From contig CM051521.1 in the NCBI GenBank assembly GCA_028015205.1, positions 124,194,614 to 124,258,613 of the forward strand: 64,000 bases of DNA, written 5' to 3'. Position numbers and translations under genes: made by a program. A model generated the notes under the pieces. That model made no database searches. It saw only the letters and a program-made list of their open reading frames with translations, and was not told the origin of the DNA. Source of the stretch: Mytilisepta virgata (taxonomy: Eukaryota; Mollusca; Bivalvia; Mytilida; Mytilidae). This document shows, one piece after another, positions 10,990-22,875 of this stretch (its first letter is position 1; every line of letters begins with the position of its first letter).

Positions 10990-13164
10990 CCCCATCACCC
11001 AGTTCAACTTTTATTCTTCATAAAATTTATATCTTCAATTAATTTGACCAGTAATTTAGACAAAGATTTCACATTCTTATTCTTTTCAAAATCTGGAATT
11101 TTATTTTTAACTACCAACTCTTCAAGATAACATTCTGATATCAAAACATATCTTTATATTAAAGAGGGTGCGAGGGGAGAGTATTACCCCTCAAAAATAA
11201 TTGTCAAACTCTGCTTTGCATCAGTTGACAATGTTTTCAATGTAATAATCTGCTCCCACAGGTACCCACTTAACTGTGTGTCATCTCAGTGTTAGAAATA
11301 AGTGCTTGCCCGCTTGCCCGACAAATTTAAAATCCAATCAGGTAAATAAATCACTGCTTGTACTTTCCCGATGGGCAAGTGAAAAATTTGCCTTGATCGG
11401 TACCTCAGTACGATTCATTCTCGATAAGAGCGACTTTTGTCCAAGGACAGGATGGGGAAAGGACTGTAAAAGGTTTAATTTGGAAGCTTTTACATTCCAT
11501 AATATCTGTAACATACCTGAAAGAGATCGATCAAATCTGAGACAACCAAAAGCAATTTGTAATCTAAATCAATCACGTGCTTTTTTCTTTAAACAGGAAA
11601 CGATTACAAACGTAGGAGAAATCCTTACCAAATAGACCAAAACAGCTATAATTAAAGTATTTTGATGTATGGCATACATTTATGTAAATTGACTATTTAC
11701 AAAAATACTATTGAGAAATTAGATAAAATTGCAACATAAGAGTTTCTGTAACATGAGACCCCTCCTGAACCAAAGACTTCTACCTGACTGTGCCATGGGG
11801 TAACAGCCTGGAAGATAAACATTGACTTTGGCCAGTAGGGCACTCGATTTATAAATAAGAAAGCCGCAGACTGTGTCTTGACGACTTGAGTTTTTAATGG
11901 GCTACAGTAAGTTTAATAAATATCCATTTCATTATTGTATTATTTCCATATTTATTTTGTCCCTGTTAATAAGAGGATAAAATAAGTTTAACCCACACCT
12001 TGTATTAAACTTCTTTAGATTGGATGAAATATTAACCCCTTCTAATCAGAAACAATCGGGACACATATCTCTTTAGTAACCATGTAAATTTGGTAAAATC
12101 GTGATAACTATTTTGCTATTTCTAAGAATAACCCCATCATTTCCATTTTTTCCATTGTCAGACATATTATTTTTATACGTGTCTATTTTTTATATTTTCA
12201 AGAAATTTTTTTTTATTTGAACCTTTTTTTTAACAATAAAATTTAGTTTTTTTTCATGTATTTTCTTAAAATTAATCAAATCTTTAAGTATATAAGCATA
12301 AAACTGTTCATAAGAGAGAAAAATGCTCATATTACATCAACATATGTCAAATTTACATTTTAAGTCATTGTGAGTTATGCCCCAGGGTATCAAAATCCCC
12401 TCCTTTGAAAATTTGTTCAATACATTTGATTCACTTGTCAGAAATAGACAAACGAGGTATCGTTTTATTCGTAATTGTCTGTAGATTGATAAAATTTATT
12501 CTTATTTTGAAAATAAGGGTATAAAGAATGCTTTAAGAATGCAAACAACAGTTTCGTATAAAATTCCATTGGTTTTTCCCTAAATATATTATGTCATAGG
12601 TATGGAATTCCCTCTATTTATAAGTTCTAGATATTGATTTCTGATTGTTTTTTGGTTTCATTATTTAAATTAGTCTTCGTTTTATTTTAAGTTTAAAAAA
12701 ATGCATGAAATGTAAAAAAGTAATTTTTTTCATAAAGTTTTATTAATGGGAGACTACTCTGAAAACATCCAAAAATATACCACTTCATGTAGCAATTTTA
12801 AAAGGCCACAATTTTACCCTAAAACTACATGTGCTGAAACCAGTTGAATATGTACTTTGGAAAACATATACTCAGTTCTCTAAATTATGAAGGAATCCTT
12901 GCCAGGATGCTCTGAGGTTGGTCTGTTTTTGAAATATTTGAAAGGGAGGCCTATTTTTTGTCGGTTATCTTTCTGTAATGGTAAGAATTTGGAAAGGAAT
13001 TCCTTAAAAATACTTATATACAGTGAAAGCTTGAAGAAATATGTTTTATTTGATATATGGTTGTCTATGGGTATATGATACAGCCAATTGTCCAGCTATC
13101 AATCTTTTGAGTATGTTCCTTCAATTCATGACGTTATGAAAAGTACTAAGAAAAACTGTTGTGT
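10990..13164. other. AT-rich spacer, no supported gene
   Basis: A 119-codon open frame at 11276-11635 is the longest. Its N-terminal half has a CLPACPTNLKSNQ segment around a repeated GCTTGCCCG phrase, which suggests repeat-derived sequence rather than a gene. I see no splice-supported exon and no domain. Confidence 0.45.
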
Positions 13165-13920
13165 GCACTCTTTAAACTAGATACCCTAATGATGGTTATG
13201 GCCAAGTTTGGTTCCATTTGGCCCATTAGATTCAGAGAAGAAGATTTTTGTAAAAGTTAACGGGTCAGGTGAGCTAAAATGTTAAATGAATTTTTAAGTT
13301 GAGTCCTATGTTAAACTGTCTAAGTTTTGCTGTGGCACTCATCTTGGTTGATAGCCCAAGTCATCAGACACAATTCTGAAAGAAAACCATGTAAGGCCTA
13401 TTACTACTAAGTTTAGTTCCAATTGGCCATGTAGTTTCATAGAAGATTTTAGAAATTCATCCCCCTTTTTTCTATTTTTAGCCACAGCAACCATATTCAT
13501 AAACGTTGAAAGTCGCGGATGCCGGACATAATTTTGAAAAGGGGTCAACCAAGGACCATTTCCCCAAAGTTTGGACCCAATTGGGCTAGTGGTTTTAGAG
13601 AAGATCGTTAAAGGAAAGTTTATGCCAGACACTGTCTTTAAAGGGCAAAAACTCATATAAGGGGTCAGTTAATGATTTTGGTCATTTCAACTTGAAGATC
13701 TTACTTTGTTGAACATTTTTGCTGTTTACAGTTTGTCTTTATCTATAATAATATTTAAGATAATGACCTAAACCTGCAAAATTTCCTTAAAATTAACAAT
13801 TCAGGGGCAATAACCCAATAAATGTTGACCTATTTCATGAAAATTTCATGGCATGTATATCTTGACCTAATGAACATTTCTATCTCATCAGTTTTCCACT
13901 AAATGCTTTTATTTTTTAGA
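13165..13920 (+). repeat. Family 1 repeat, partial copies
   Basis: It contains AGATACCCTAATGATG, an isolated GGGTCAGGTGAGCTAAAA end at about 13262, then CTGTCTTTAAAGGGCAAAAA and AACAATTCAGGGGCAATAAC. The fragments are shuffled relative to the full copies. Confidence 0.65.
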
Positions 13921-15325
13921 TATCATTTTAAATTTTCTGAAATTTTGTTCTAAAAATATATGGAATGTGTGCGTTATCCTTCGTACCAGACAACAAAATA
14001 AAATGTTTTACTACCGACCATACCTAATTTTTTGGCGGGTGAAATAGAAAACTCACATATTATTTATCTTGGACTTAGCCACCATAAATTTTTTATGGTG
14101 TGGAATAAAAAAAAAAAAACATTTTTCAAACATTTTTATTTTGAAATCACAAAAATTAGGGTTGATGGTTCCAACAAAAGTTGGCATGAATGATGAAGTT
14201 CTAATGATCAGCAAGGCAATCCATTAGCTGTGACTGAAGTCAACAAAACGATAACTTCCGAATGCAATGTAACGCAACTTTCAAATGAATTTACCTGGTT
14301 TTTTTCTTCTATAAAATTGTAAAATTTCAATCAATATGATAAAACAGAGTTATCTTTCTTTGAATTATGACATTTCTGTCACAGCCCCCCCCCCCGGGTC
14401 AAAGATTGTGTCGCTAAGTAAGCTGGAAACACATATAAATCTTAAATTTATGAAAGGCAGATGTTGACTGAACATTACAAACATTGACACAGACAATAAA
14501 GGCATATATTAACTAATTCATTGATGCATGATAAGTCATAATGTGAAACCACAGGGAGGTGAGCGAGATGGGAAACATTGGTTGCTAGCTATCAACTCCA
14601 ACAAATTTGGACGTTTATGACATTATGTTGTTAAATTGTGATATTACATTTATTTCATCCATAAAATGAAAAATAAAACAAAAATTATGATAGTCATGGG
14701 GTGTTGCAAAAAGGGGGTTGACAGAGAAAAAAAGTGGGTGCAACATACTAAATTAATACTTAACATACGTCTTAAAAGCCTAGATTCCGTATTTCTTTCC
14801 CTTTACGTTCGTCTGACTTTTGGCGGGAAAAATTACTTTACCAATCAAATTCCATAACAATAATCAGTCTAACAACCAAAGAACGACAAGACGATTTTTC
14901 TCTATTAATTTTGTGATTGTAAAAAATCAAAATCACAAAGACCAGTACGGTAGGTAAACGTCGTATGTTAATATTATAAGTTGGTATAGCGCATAATTTA
15001 GATAAAAGGCTCAGACTGCCCATATGTTACCCAACAGTTAGTCTGTTACACGTAAGTAAGTAAGTAATTAACGTTAAATTCTTTATTTAAAGAGGGTAAC
15101 CTAATTAGGGGTCCTACTTAAATACGCCTGCATACGCCTGCAAGTACAAAATATTACAAAATACGCAGGAAAATGTATACGCCTGCTGGTTTAATACCTT
15201 ATTTAAAGTAAAAGTAGTGTCATATTTTTAAAGTAAGTATTATTTTAAGTGTATCACGAATTGATTGACCATTACAGTGTTCCAATATCTAAGATGATGT
15301 TGGACCTGTTCCCACTGTAGTAACA
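13921..15325. other. AT-rich spacer, no supported gene
   Basis: No domain-bearing frame. A C-run lies near 14385, and AAGTAAGT repeats plus ATACGCCTGC direct repeats lie near 15050-15190. Confidence 0.45.
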
Positions 15326-15329
15326 TTTC

Positions 15330-15560
15330 AGTTGTGACTTCCACCGGATTGACTTTGTTGAACTTCACGACGGGTGCCGTATACAGAGCAGGAACTGCTT
15401 ACACTTCCGGAGCACCTGGGTTCACACTGGTTTTTATAGGAGTTCGTATTGGTCATTGTTTTTTAGTTTTCTGTGTTTATTTGTTGTGCTTGTGGTTGTT
15501 CATTTGTCTTCCCGGGTTTGTATGTCCACTGGATTAAGTTTTTTTGATTGCCCCTTATAG
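15330..15560 (+). repeat. Dispersed repeat with CCGGAGCACCTGG motif
   Basis: The segment CTTCCGGAGCACCTGGGTTC, with the following GTTTTTATAGGAGTTCGT and TGTCCACTGGATTAAG phrases, appears to be a dispersed repeat. A short inverted match lies at about 63835-63865 in this same window. The 67-codon frame across it is hydrophobic but not a recognised protein. Confidence 0.55.
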
Positions 15561-15904
15561 GTATATTTGTCCTTTTTATTTTAATTAGATTGGTCTGGTC
15601 TCTTCATCTTCTGTGCATGGCTCTGATCTGTCTGGTTTCTTCATCTTACCAATCATGTAATCACTGTATTTGATTGTCTTGCTCTTCGAGGACTCTAAAT
15701 TGGAATAAAATATTCTCATTCTTCAGTCTGATTAAAATCAAATCTCTAGCAGCGACCTGTTAGAATATCGGAGCAAAGTGGGAGATTTTAATTATACTGT
15801 CTTATTCTTACTCCTATATAGTCATGTCACACACCCACATGTGTGATAAATGGGAATAGGTGAAGTTTTTGTTTTTAGAATAATCAAAATATACAAGTAC
15901 ATAT

Positions 15905-16285
15905 ACAAACACCTTTATTAATTAATTAGTTTAGTTTAAACTTATTTATTTATAGTGGATTGGGAAACAAGTTATGCCAACTTATACTAATCCCTCTCCA
16001 CTTGGCGGGTGCGAGAGCGGCCCCTGTAGCGGCGTTTTAGCCTACTCTTTTTCGACATCTACAGAGGAGTCTTTAGCGTGCTAATGGTGTTGCTCTCCCT
16101 TAACACGGGACAGCCATTTTGCGTCCCCATCCGACGGACTAGCATCGTTTATCGAGATCATCCACGCAAATTGTGTCGATAGGGCGTCGCAAATTTGATC
16201 CCTGAAATTTTCATCCCGAACGGGAATCGAACCAGGGACCTCTGGCTTCGTAGTCCGATGCGCTAAACACTACACCACGGCGTAG
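15905..16285 (-). mobile_element. tRNA-derived SINE
   Basis: Read on the minus strand it starts with a tRNA-like head at 16285. A canonical RNA polymerase III B box, GGTTCGATTCC, lies at 16233-16223, and an A-box-like TGGTGTAGTGTTTAGCG lies upstream. The anticodon-like loop CTACGAA would read ACG (Arg-like), but the stem is degenerate. A ~250-base non-tRNA body with a moderately GC-rich core follows, then an AT-rich tail of TAAATAAATAAG and TAATTAATTAA. The body and tail show it is a retroposon, not a functional tRNA gene. It should be compared with molluscan SINE families such as RUDI and MESC. Confidence 0.75.
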
Positions 16286-16286
16286 T

Positions 16287-16335
16287 TATACCTTAACAGG
16301 GTAATAATAATTAATTATTACCCTGTTAAGGTATA
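16287..16335. repeat. Perfect 22-bp inverted repeat abutting the SINE head
   Basis: The arms at 16287-16308 and 16314-16335 (TATACCTTAACAGGGTAATA...) are perfectly complementary around a 5-base loop. It begins two bases from the SINE head, so it may mark the insertion target. Confidence 0.8.
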
Positions 16336-16399
16336 CATCATTATCAATATATATATTATTTTGTTTAATGCTATTTTTATTTCTTGTATCTATCCAATC

Positions 16400-17030
16400 C
16401 ATAACTATATAAAGCCTATTTTTAAAGGCGGTTGTTTCAATGACCCCTCTAATTATAGAGGAGTGGCACTTTCCAGTTGGTTTGCTAAAAAATTTTCAAA
16501 GGTATTATCTAATATATAGGTTGGATAAATTTTTGTTTTGGAAGAGAACGATCTCATTTGTAAAGAACAGATTGGTTTTAAGAAAGGCTGCAGAACAAGT
16601 GACCGTATTTTTACATTAAAGAGTTTAACTGACAAAACATTTAAATTTTCAAAAAAGTTATTTGTCTCCTTTATTGATCTAAAGAAAGCTTTTGATACTG
16701 TCAATAGAGAGGCGCTATTGTTCAAACTTTGCAATTTTCATCTAAATGAAACTGATATTCAGTAGTATGTACAGTGATGTACGGTATACTATTAAACTTG
16801 CTGATGGCGTTACAAATATGTTTTCATCAGAGGTTGGGGTCAAGCAAGGGTGGATTTTGCAAACTTACTTTATTTTCGTTTATATGAATGATCTTGTTAA
16901 GAAGTTTTGATAATTCGTATGACCCATGTCTTGCCCACGGATGTGCATTAACTTGTTTACTGTATGCTGACGACATTGTTTTAATATATATTCTCATATT
17001 CTCATTTACATTTTTTTTTAAATTAAAAAT
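16400..17030 (+). pseudogene. Non-LTR retrotransposon reverse transcriptase, decayed fragment
   Basis: The frames read in order through conserved RT blocks: KPIFKGGCFNDPSNYRGVAL (about 16407), IGFKKGCRTSDRIFTLKSL, SFIDLKKAFDTVNREALLFK (about 16670-16720), a damaged VKQG block near 16845, and LLYADDIVL (about 16960-16990). YADD is the catalytic RT box. The blocks fall in different frames with stops between them (for example after SNI near 16515 and after DIQ at 16765). The element is therefore dead and lacks its endonuclease and 3' part. Block order and spacing match LINE-type RTs common in molluscs. Confidence 0.88.
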
Positions 17031-17187
17031 ATGAAATTATTAGGTGATGAAGCACTCTAAAGGCCAATGTACCAGAATTTTATCATGTGAACTGCTAAAA
17101 ACGTGAATAAAATGTCTGTTGAATAACACTTCTAATTCGTCACTGATTTTCGTATTAGAAAAAAGTTTGTACAAGGAACAGGTGCCT

Positions 17188-17330
17188 TCATCTTAACTCG
17201 AACTTTAACTCGAAATGTAACTCTATAAATGACATTAGAAATTAATATCTTGAGTTTACTCGAACTTCAACTCGAACTTTAACTCGAACTTCAACTCTAA
17301 CTCGAACTTTAACTCAAACTCGAACTCCAT
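17188..17330. repeat. Short tandem repeat AACTCGAACTTT
   Basis: Degenerate 12-base units (AACTCGAACTTT, AACTCGAACTTC) occur in two blocks around 17195-17215 and 17255-17328. Confidence 0.8.
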
Positions 17331-17389
17331 GTTTAGTCACACCCCGCCACACTTGCTTGTGACATCAACCCCTCCTCCACATTTGGGTT

Positions 17390-19650
17390 TAGGAATTCAA
17401 TTTCTAGATGAATGGTTGCATACAATAAGGTTTTCGAATTTTAATATTCTAAACAAAGGGGTCAACGGGGGTATAACTTCGAAAATTTTGAATTTAAGCT
17501 TGTGACGTAAATTCGTTTTTCTTTTTATTTCTATACAGCATTGTCATGCACCATATTCAGATGCACAATAAGGTATTAGAATTTTAATTTTCTAAATTTG
17601 GGGCCCACAGGGGTAAAATTTCAAAAATTGTCAATTTAAGCTTTTGATGTAAACTCCTCTTTCATTTTTCAATTAATGCATTTCATTTCCATTCTCTTGC
17701 CTATACGTAGATGTGCAATAAGGTTTTAGAATTTTGATTTTCTAAAAATATGGGCGTAAGGGAGTTGAATTTCGAAAATTGTGAATTTTAATTTGTAACG
17801 TAAACTCCTCTTTAATTTTTCAATTTATGCAGCCTGTTTCTTTACAGTATGGTCGCACATCATATTCAGATATGCAATAAGGTATTAGAATTTTGATTTT
17901 AAAACTTTGAGGCCACAGGGACGAACTTCCAAAATGATGAATTTAAAATTGTGTCCTAAACTTTTTTTATTATCCCCGCACTTTGAATGAAGTTCGGGAA
18001 TATTTGTAATCGACCCGTCTGTCCGCCCGTCAGATGAACTTATTTCCAGAACGCCTCGTTCATTTTTTGTTTCAGTAAATTTATTTCTTTATAGTATTGT
18101 TTCTTGCTATGTGCAGATGTGCATTAAGGTTTTGCATTTTGAAATTCTTTTCAGAGGTAAAAATTTTCGGACAGAAAATGGCCTTGTCTCTGGAAGTACT
18201 CATTCATTTTTTGTTTCAGCAAATTTATTTTTATATAGTATTGTTCCTTACTATGTATAGATGTGCAATAAGGTTTTGAAGTTTGAATTTAGTTTAAGGG
18301 GTCAAATGTTTGGACCGAAAATGGTCAAATTGCTAATTTGGCCTTGTCTCTGAAACTACTCAATAATTTTTTGTTTCAGTGGTTTTGTTTCTTTGTAATA
18401 TTGTTCTTCCATATGTGTAGATGTGCATTATGGATTTGAATTTTGAAATTCGTTTAAGGGGTCCAATTTTCGGACCGAAAATGGTCAAATTGCTAATTTT
18501 GCCTTGTCTCTGGAAATACTCAGTAATTTTTTGTTTCAGTGGTTTTGTTTGTTTATAATATTGTTCTTCACTAAGCGTAGACATGCATTAAGGTTTTGAG
18601 TTTTGAAATTTGATTCAGGGTTCCAATTTTCCGACTGAAAATGGTCAAATTGCTTATTTGGCCTTGTCTCCAGAACTCCTCATTCATTTTTTAGACTTAG
18701 CAAATTTATTTGTATATGATATTGTTCCTTACTGTAGGTGGGCGAAAAGGTTTTGAGTTTTGAAAATCGATTAAGGATTCCAATTTTTGGACCGAAAATG
18801 GTGAAAATGCTAATTTTGCCTTGTTTTTAACTTCATGCAATTAATTTCTATATAGTATTGTCGTGCGTCGGTCCGTCCGTTAGATAACCTTGTCCCCAGA
18901 TCTCCATTCATTTTTAACTTCATGCATTTAATTTCTATACAGTATTGTCACAAACTGTATGTAGATGCGCAATAAGGTTTTAGAATTTTGATTTTCAAAA
19001 ACTGGGGCCCACAGGGGTCGAATTTCGAAAATTGGAAATTTAAACTTGTGACCTAAACTCCTCATTCATTTTTCATTTCATGCATTTAATTTCTATATAC
19101 AATATTGTCACATATACTGTGTGCAGATGCACAATAAGGTTTTAGAATTTTTATTTTCAAAAGTTGGGGACCAAAGGGGTCGAATTTCGAAAATTGGAAA
19201 TTTAAGCGGCTTTAACCCCTCCTTCTTTTTTCATTTTATGCTTTTAATTTCTATATATATTGCAATAAGGTTTTAGAATTTTGATTTTCAAAAATTTGGG
19301 CACACAGGGGTCGAATTTCGAAATTTATGCTTGTGACCTTAAACTCCTCTTTCATTTTTCAATTTATGCATTTAATTTCTTTACAATATTATTACACACT
19401 GTACATAGATGCACAAGTCTGTAGGGGTCAAAATTCGAAAATTGGGAATTATTAGCTGGTGACAAAAACTCTTCTTTCAGTTTTTATTTAATGCATTTTA
19501 TTTCTATACAGTATTGTCACACCCTGTATGCAAATGAGCAGTAAGGTTTTAGAATTTTGATTTTTCAAAAATTGGGCCTGTATTCAAAGATTTAATCCTG
19601 AAAAAAAGGTTCACAGAGATACAACATATGAGGAGTGCGGGGATAGCTAT
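17390..19650 (+). repeat. Tandem-core element with TATCCCCGCACT inverted ends
   Basis: About a dozen degenerate units of ~150-190 bp share AATAAGGTTTTAGAATTTTG, then GGGGTCGAATTTCGAAAATT, and then CATGCATTTAATTTCTATA. Within it, TATCCCCGCACT at 17971-17982 and its exact reverse complement AGTGCGGGGATA at 19634-19645 bound a 1.68-kb element. The units from 17390 to 17970 lie outside these ends, so they are a second, truncated copy or an ancestral flank. Non-coding. Confidence 0.8.
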
Positions 19651-19789
19651 CGTTTCCAACTGCCTCAATCTAGTTTTTCATTGGATTTGGTCATTTAATT
19701 TCTGCAGAACATCTGTAATTGATGTTTTATCTTAGAAAACTGCAAGCTTTTATTGCTGAATTATATGTATTTTTAGAATTGTGAAAATT

Positions 19790-20140
19790 TATTTATAATC
19801 TAAGACTAAACAATAGACTTATTCCTTTAAGAAGCAGGACAGCTTATTATAACAACAGTTCGCGACTGGAATAATCTTCCGTCATTCGGGAAAGTCAGTA
19901 ACTTAGTTTAAAATGTCTTTGATAAAGATTGATGATTAATCTTCCCTCAAAAGAAGTCTTTTCATTAGGTCGTTTTTATGACAAATTTTTCCATACGAGA
20001 ATTCGTCTAGGTCTTAGTGAATTAAATAAGCACATGTTCTCTTACAATCTGCGATTAGATAAATTCTATGAACATTGTAACGAAAATCAGATAGAAGATG
20101 CGCAACATTATTTTCTTAAAATGCTACCTCTACGCTAGAC
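19790..20140 (+). pseudogene. LINE RT C-terminal region, decayed
   Basis: The reading passes through TVRDWNNLPSFGKVSNLV in one frame, then RIRLGLSELNKHMFSYNLRL and EHCNENQIEDAQHYFLKMLP in another. The W-N-x-L-P block followed by the RxRLGLSxLNxHxF and HC...IEDAxHYFLxC pattern is the C-terminal region of molluscan non-LTR RT polyproteins. A frame change near 19930 and the loss of the final Cys show decay. It may be the 3' end of the same element class as the RT fragment at 16400-17030. Confidence 0.8.
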
Positions 20141-20186
20141 TTGCCATAAGTATCTGTGTAATATGTCGCATTTATAATTACTTTTT

Positions 20187-21960
20187 AGCCCACCTGACCC
20201 AAAGGGTCAAGTGAGCTATTCTCATCACTTGGGGTCCGTCGTCCGTCGTCGTCCGTTAACTTTTACAAAAATCTTTTCCTCTGAAACAACTGGGCCAAAT
20301 GGAACTAAACTTGGCTACAAGCATCATTAGGGTATCTAGTTTTAAAAATTTGTCCAATGACCCCGCCTGCTAACCAACATGGCCGACATGGCTAAAAATA
20401 GAACATAGGGGTAAACTGCAGTTTTTGTCTTATATCTCAAAAACAAAAGCATTTAGAGCAAAACTGACGGGGTAAAAATGTTCATCAGGTCAAGATCTAC
20501 TTGCCATGAAATTTTCAGACGAATCGGTCAACCCTTTGTTGGGCTATTGCCCCTGAATTGTTAATTTTAAGGAAATTTTGCAGTTTTAGGTTATTATCTT
20601 GAATATTATTATAGATAAAGACAAACTGTAAACAGCAAAAATGTTCAACAGAGTAAGATCTACAAATATGTCAACATGACCAAAATCATTGATTGACCCC
20701 TTATAGGAGTTTTTGCACTTTAAAGAAGGCATCCGGCGTAAACTTTCCTTTAAAGATCTTTTCTTCTGAAACCACTAGGCCAATTGGGACCAAACTTCGC
20801 TGGAATGGTCCTTGTCCAACCGACATAGCTGCTGTTACTAAAAATAGAAAAAAGGGGGATGAATTTCAAAATCTTCTATGAAACTACTGTGCCAATTGGA
20901 ACCAAACTTGGCAGTAATAGTCCTTAGGAGGTTCTCTTTCAGAAATATGTCAGATGACGGGGACTGTTAACCAAGATGGCCGCCACAGCCGAACATAGTT
21001 AAACATAGGACCCTATAAGAAAATTAGAACTAGACTTGGTAGCAATGGTCCTTAGATGGTCCTCTTTCAGAATTGTGTCCGATGAACCGGACTGTCAAAC
21101 AAGACGGCGGCCACAACCGAACTTAGTTTAACATAGGGCCCTATTGGATAATTCATTGAAAAATCTTCTTGTCTGAAACCAATCGACCAATTGAAACCAT
21201 ACTTGGCAGCAAAGGTCCTTAGGAGGTCCTCTTTCAGAAATTTGTCGTATTTCGTGGACTGTCAACAAAGATGGCCGCCACAGCCGAACTTAGTTAACAA
21301 AGGACCCTATGGGAAATTTACTCAAAAATCTTCTTGTCTGAAACAACTAAGCCAATTACTATTTGGTAGTAATGGTCCTTGGATGGTCCTCTTTCAGAAT
21401 TGTGTCCGATGACCCAGATGTCAACCAAGATGCCCGCCACAGCCGAACTTAGTTTAACATATAGGGGGCACTATGGGAAAAATCAATGAAAAATTTCCTT
21501 GTCGGAAATCACTTGACCAATTGGAAGCAGACTTGGCAGCAATGGTCCTTAGGAGGTCCTCTTGCAGAAAAAAAATGGTTGCTACAGTCGAACTTAGTTT
21601 AACATTGGACCCAAGGCGAAATTCACTCAAAAATATTCTCGTCTGAAACTATTGAGCCAATTGGAACTTAAATTGGCAGCATTGGTCCTTAGATGGTCCT
21701 CTTTCAGAAATGTGTCCGACCACCCGGATTGTCAACCAAGTTGGCCGCCACAGCCAAACTTAATTTAATATAGGACCCTATGGGAAAATTCATTTAAAAA
21801 TCTGTCTGAAACCACTTAGCCAGTTGGAACAAGACTTAGCAGTAATGGTCCTTAGATAGATGGTTCTCATTTAGAAATGTGTCCATTGACCTGGACTGTC
21901 AACCAAGATGGCTGCCACAGCCGAACTTAGTTTAAAAATAGAACCCTATAGAAAAACCCA
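20187..21960 (-). repeat. Family 1 repeat, full copy in inverted orientation
   Basis: This is the reverse complement of the element at 7341-9657. The terminal hairpin (20187-20217) comes first, then GTCCGTCGTCGTCCG, then TAACATAGGGCCCTAT units with GATGGCCGCCACAGCCGAAC. About six tandem units remain, more diverged than in the plus-strand copy. The opening hairpin is not found at the far end. Confidence 0.8.
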
Positions 21961-22705
21961 CAGGGGCCCGACTTCTGGATATTTATTTCTTTTTTATTTT
22001 ATTTTTTTTTGTTGTCTTATTTCATGAATACTTTTTAATTAATATTTACTATAACAACGCAAATTATGCGTTTATTATCAATGTGCTATACACTATCCAC
22101 GTCCTTATACTAAAAAATCCTAGGAGCCTCTAGTTTTCTTATAAACTGCACCTCTACTATCCATCAAACAGTGTAACCCAATGATAGTAAATAAATATAG
22201 CATGCATAGGTAGAGAAGTGCCTATTTCATATAAATAATTAATGTAAAAATTAAAAATTACATAGGGACTTGTAGCAAGTCTACCTCTACGCCATACCAA
22301 GGATCCCTCTTTTACCTAATGTTAAACAAATTATTTGTCCTGATATCAATATGAATTTGTTGCGAGATATCTTACTTGAAGGTAGCGATGACTTATCAAC
22401 AGAGTTTGAACTTTGAATTATTCAAATGTCTTTTTCGATATATAAAAAGTACTGAAAAATTTAGTTAAATTTGTTAACTATATGATCTTCCTCCTTCTGA
22501 ATGCTTTAACTGACATAGGGACCACTTTGAAAAAAAAAACCATTTGTCAATCGGATTTTTGTTTAAAGGTGGGGCATTTTACTCCTTGATAGCTACATCC
22601 TGTAAATATGATACAAAAACACTGGAATTTGGTTTCTGTATATAAATCGTTAACCTCGTTTGATTTACAATGTATCGAAACTTAAATATATAGAAAATTC
22701 CCATT
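21961..22705. other. AT-rich sequence upstream of the TASOR/TEX15-like gene
   Basis: No gene or clear repeat. It could contain the promoter and 5' untranslated exon of the downstream gene, but I see no definite element. Confidence 0.35.
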
Positions 22706-22855
22706 TACTAATTATAGAATATAATAGTTGTGATTTCCAAATATTTAACTACTTCCAGGTATTCGATTATAATAGATATTTACTAATTATAGAATATAAT
22801 AATTGTGATTTCCAAATATTTAACTACTTCCAGGTATTCGATTATAATAGATATT
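22706..22855 (+). repeat. 75-bp tandem duplication
   Basis: Two nearly identical 75-bp copies (TACTAATTATAGAATATAAT...) start at 22706 and 22781, just before the proposed start codon at 22876. Since 75 is a multiple of three and the frame is open, a 25-residue repeat would be added if translation began further upstream. Confidence 0.9.
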
Positions 22856-22875
22856 TAAAAAAACACAAACACAAA

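Noticed and set aside
11276..11635. 119-codon open frame on the plus strand as a gene
   Set aside because: No domain, no flanking splice sites, and its N-terminal half is built from a repeated GCTTGCCCG phrase; likely repeat-derived.
16223..16285. Functional tRNA-Arg gene on the minus strand
   Set aside because: The B box is perfect but the anticodon stem and acceptor do not pair, and a long SINE body and tail follow.
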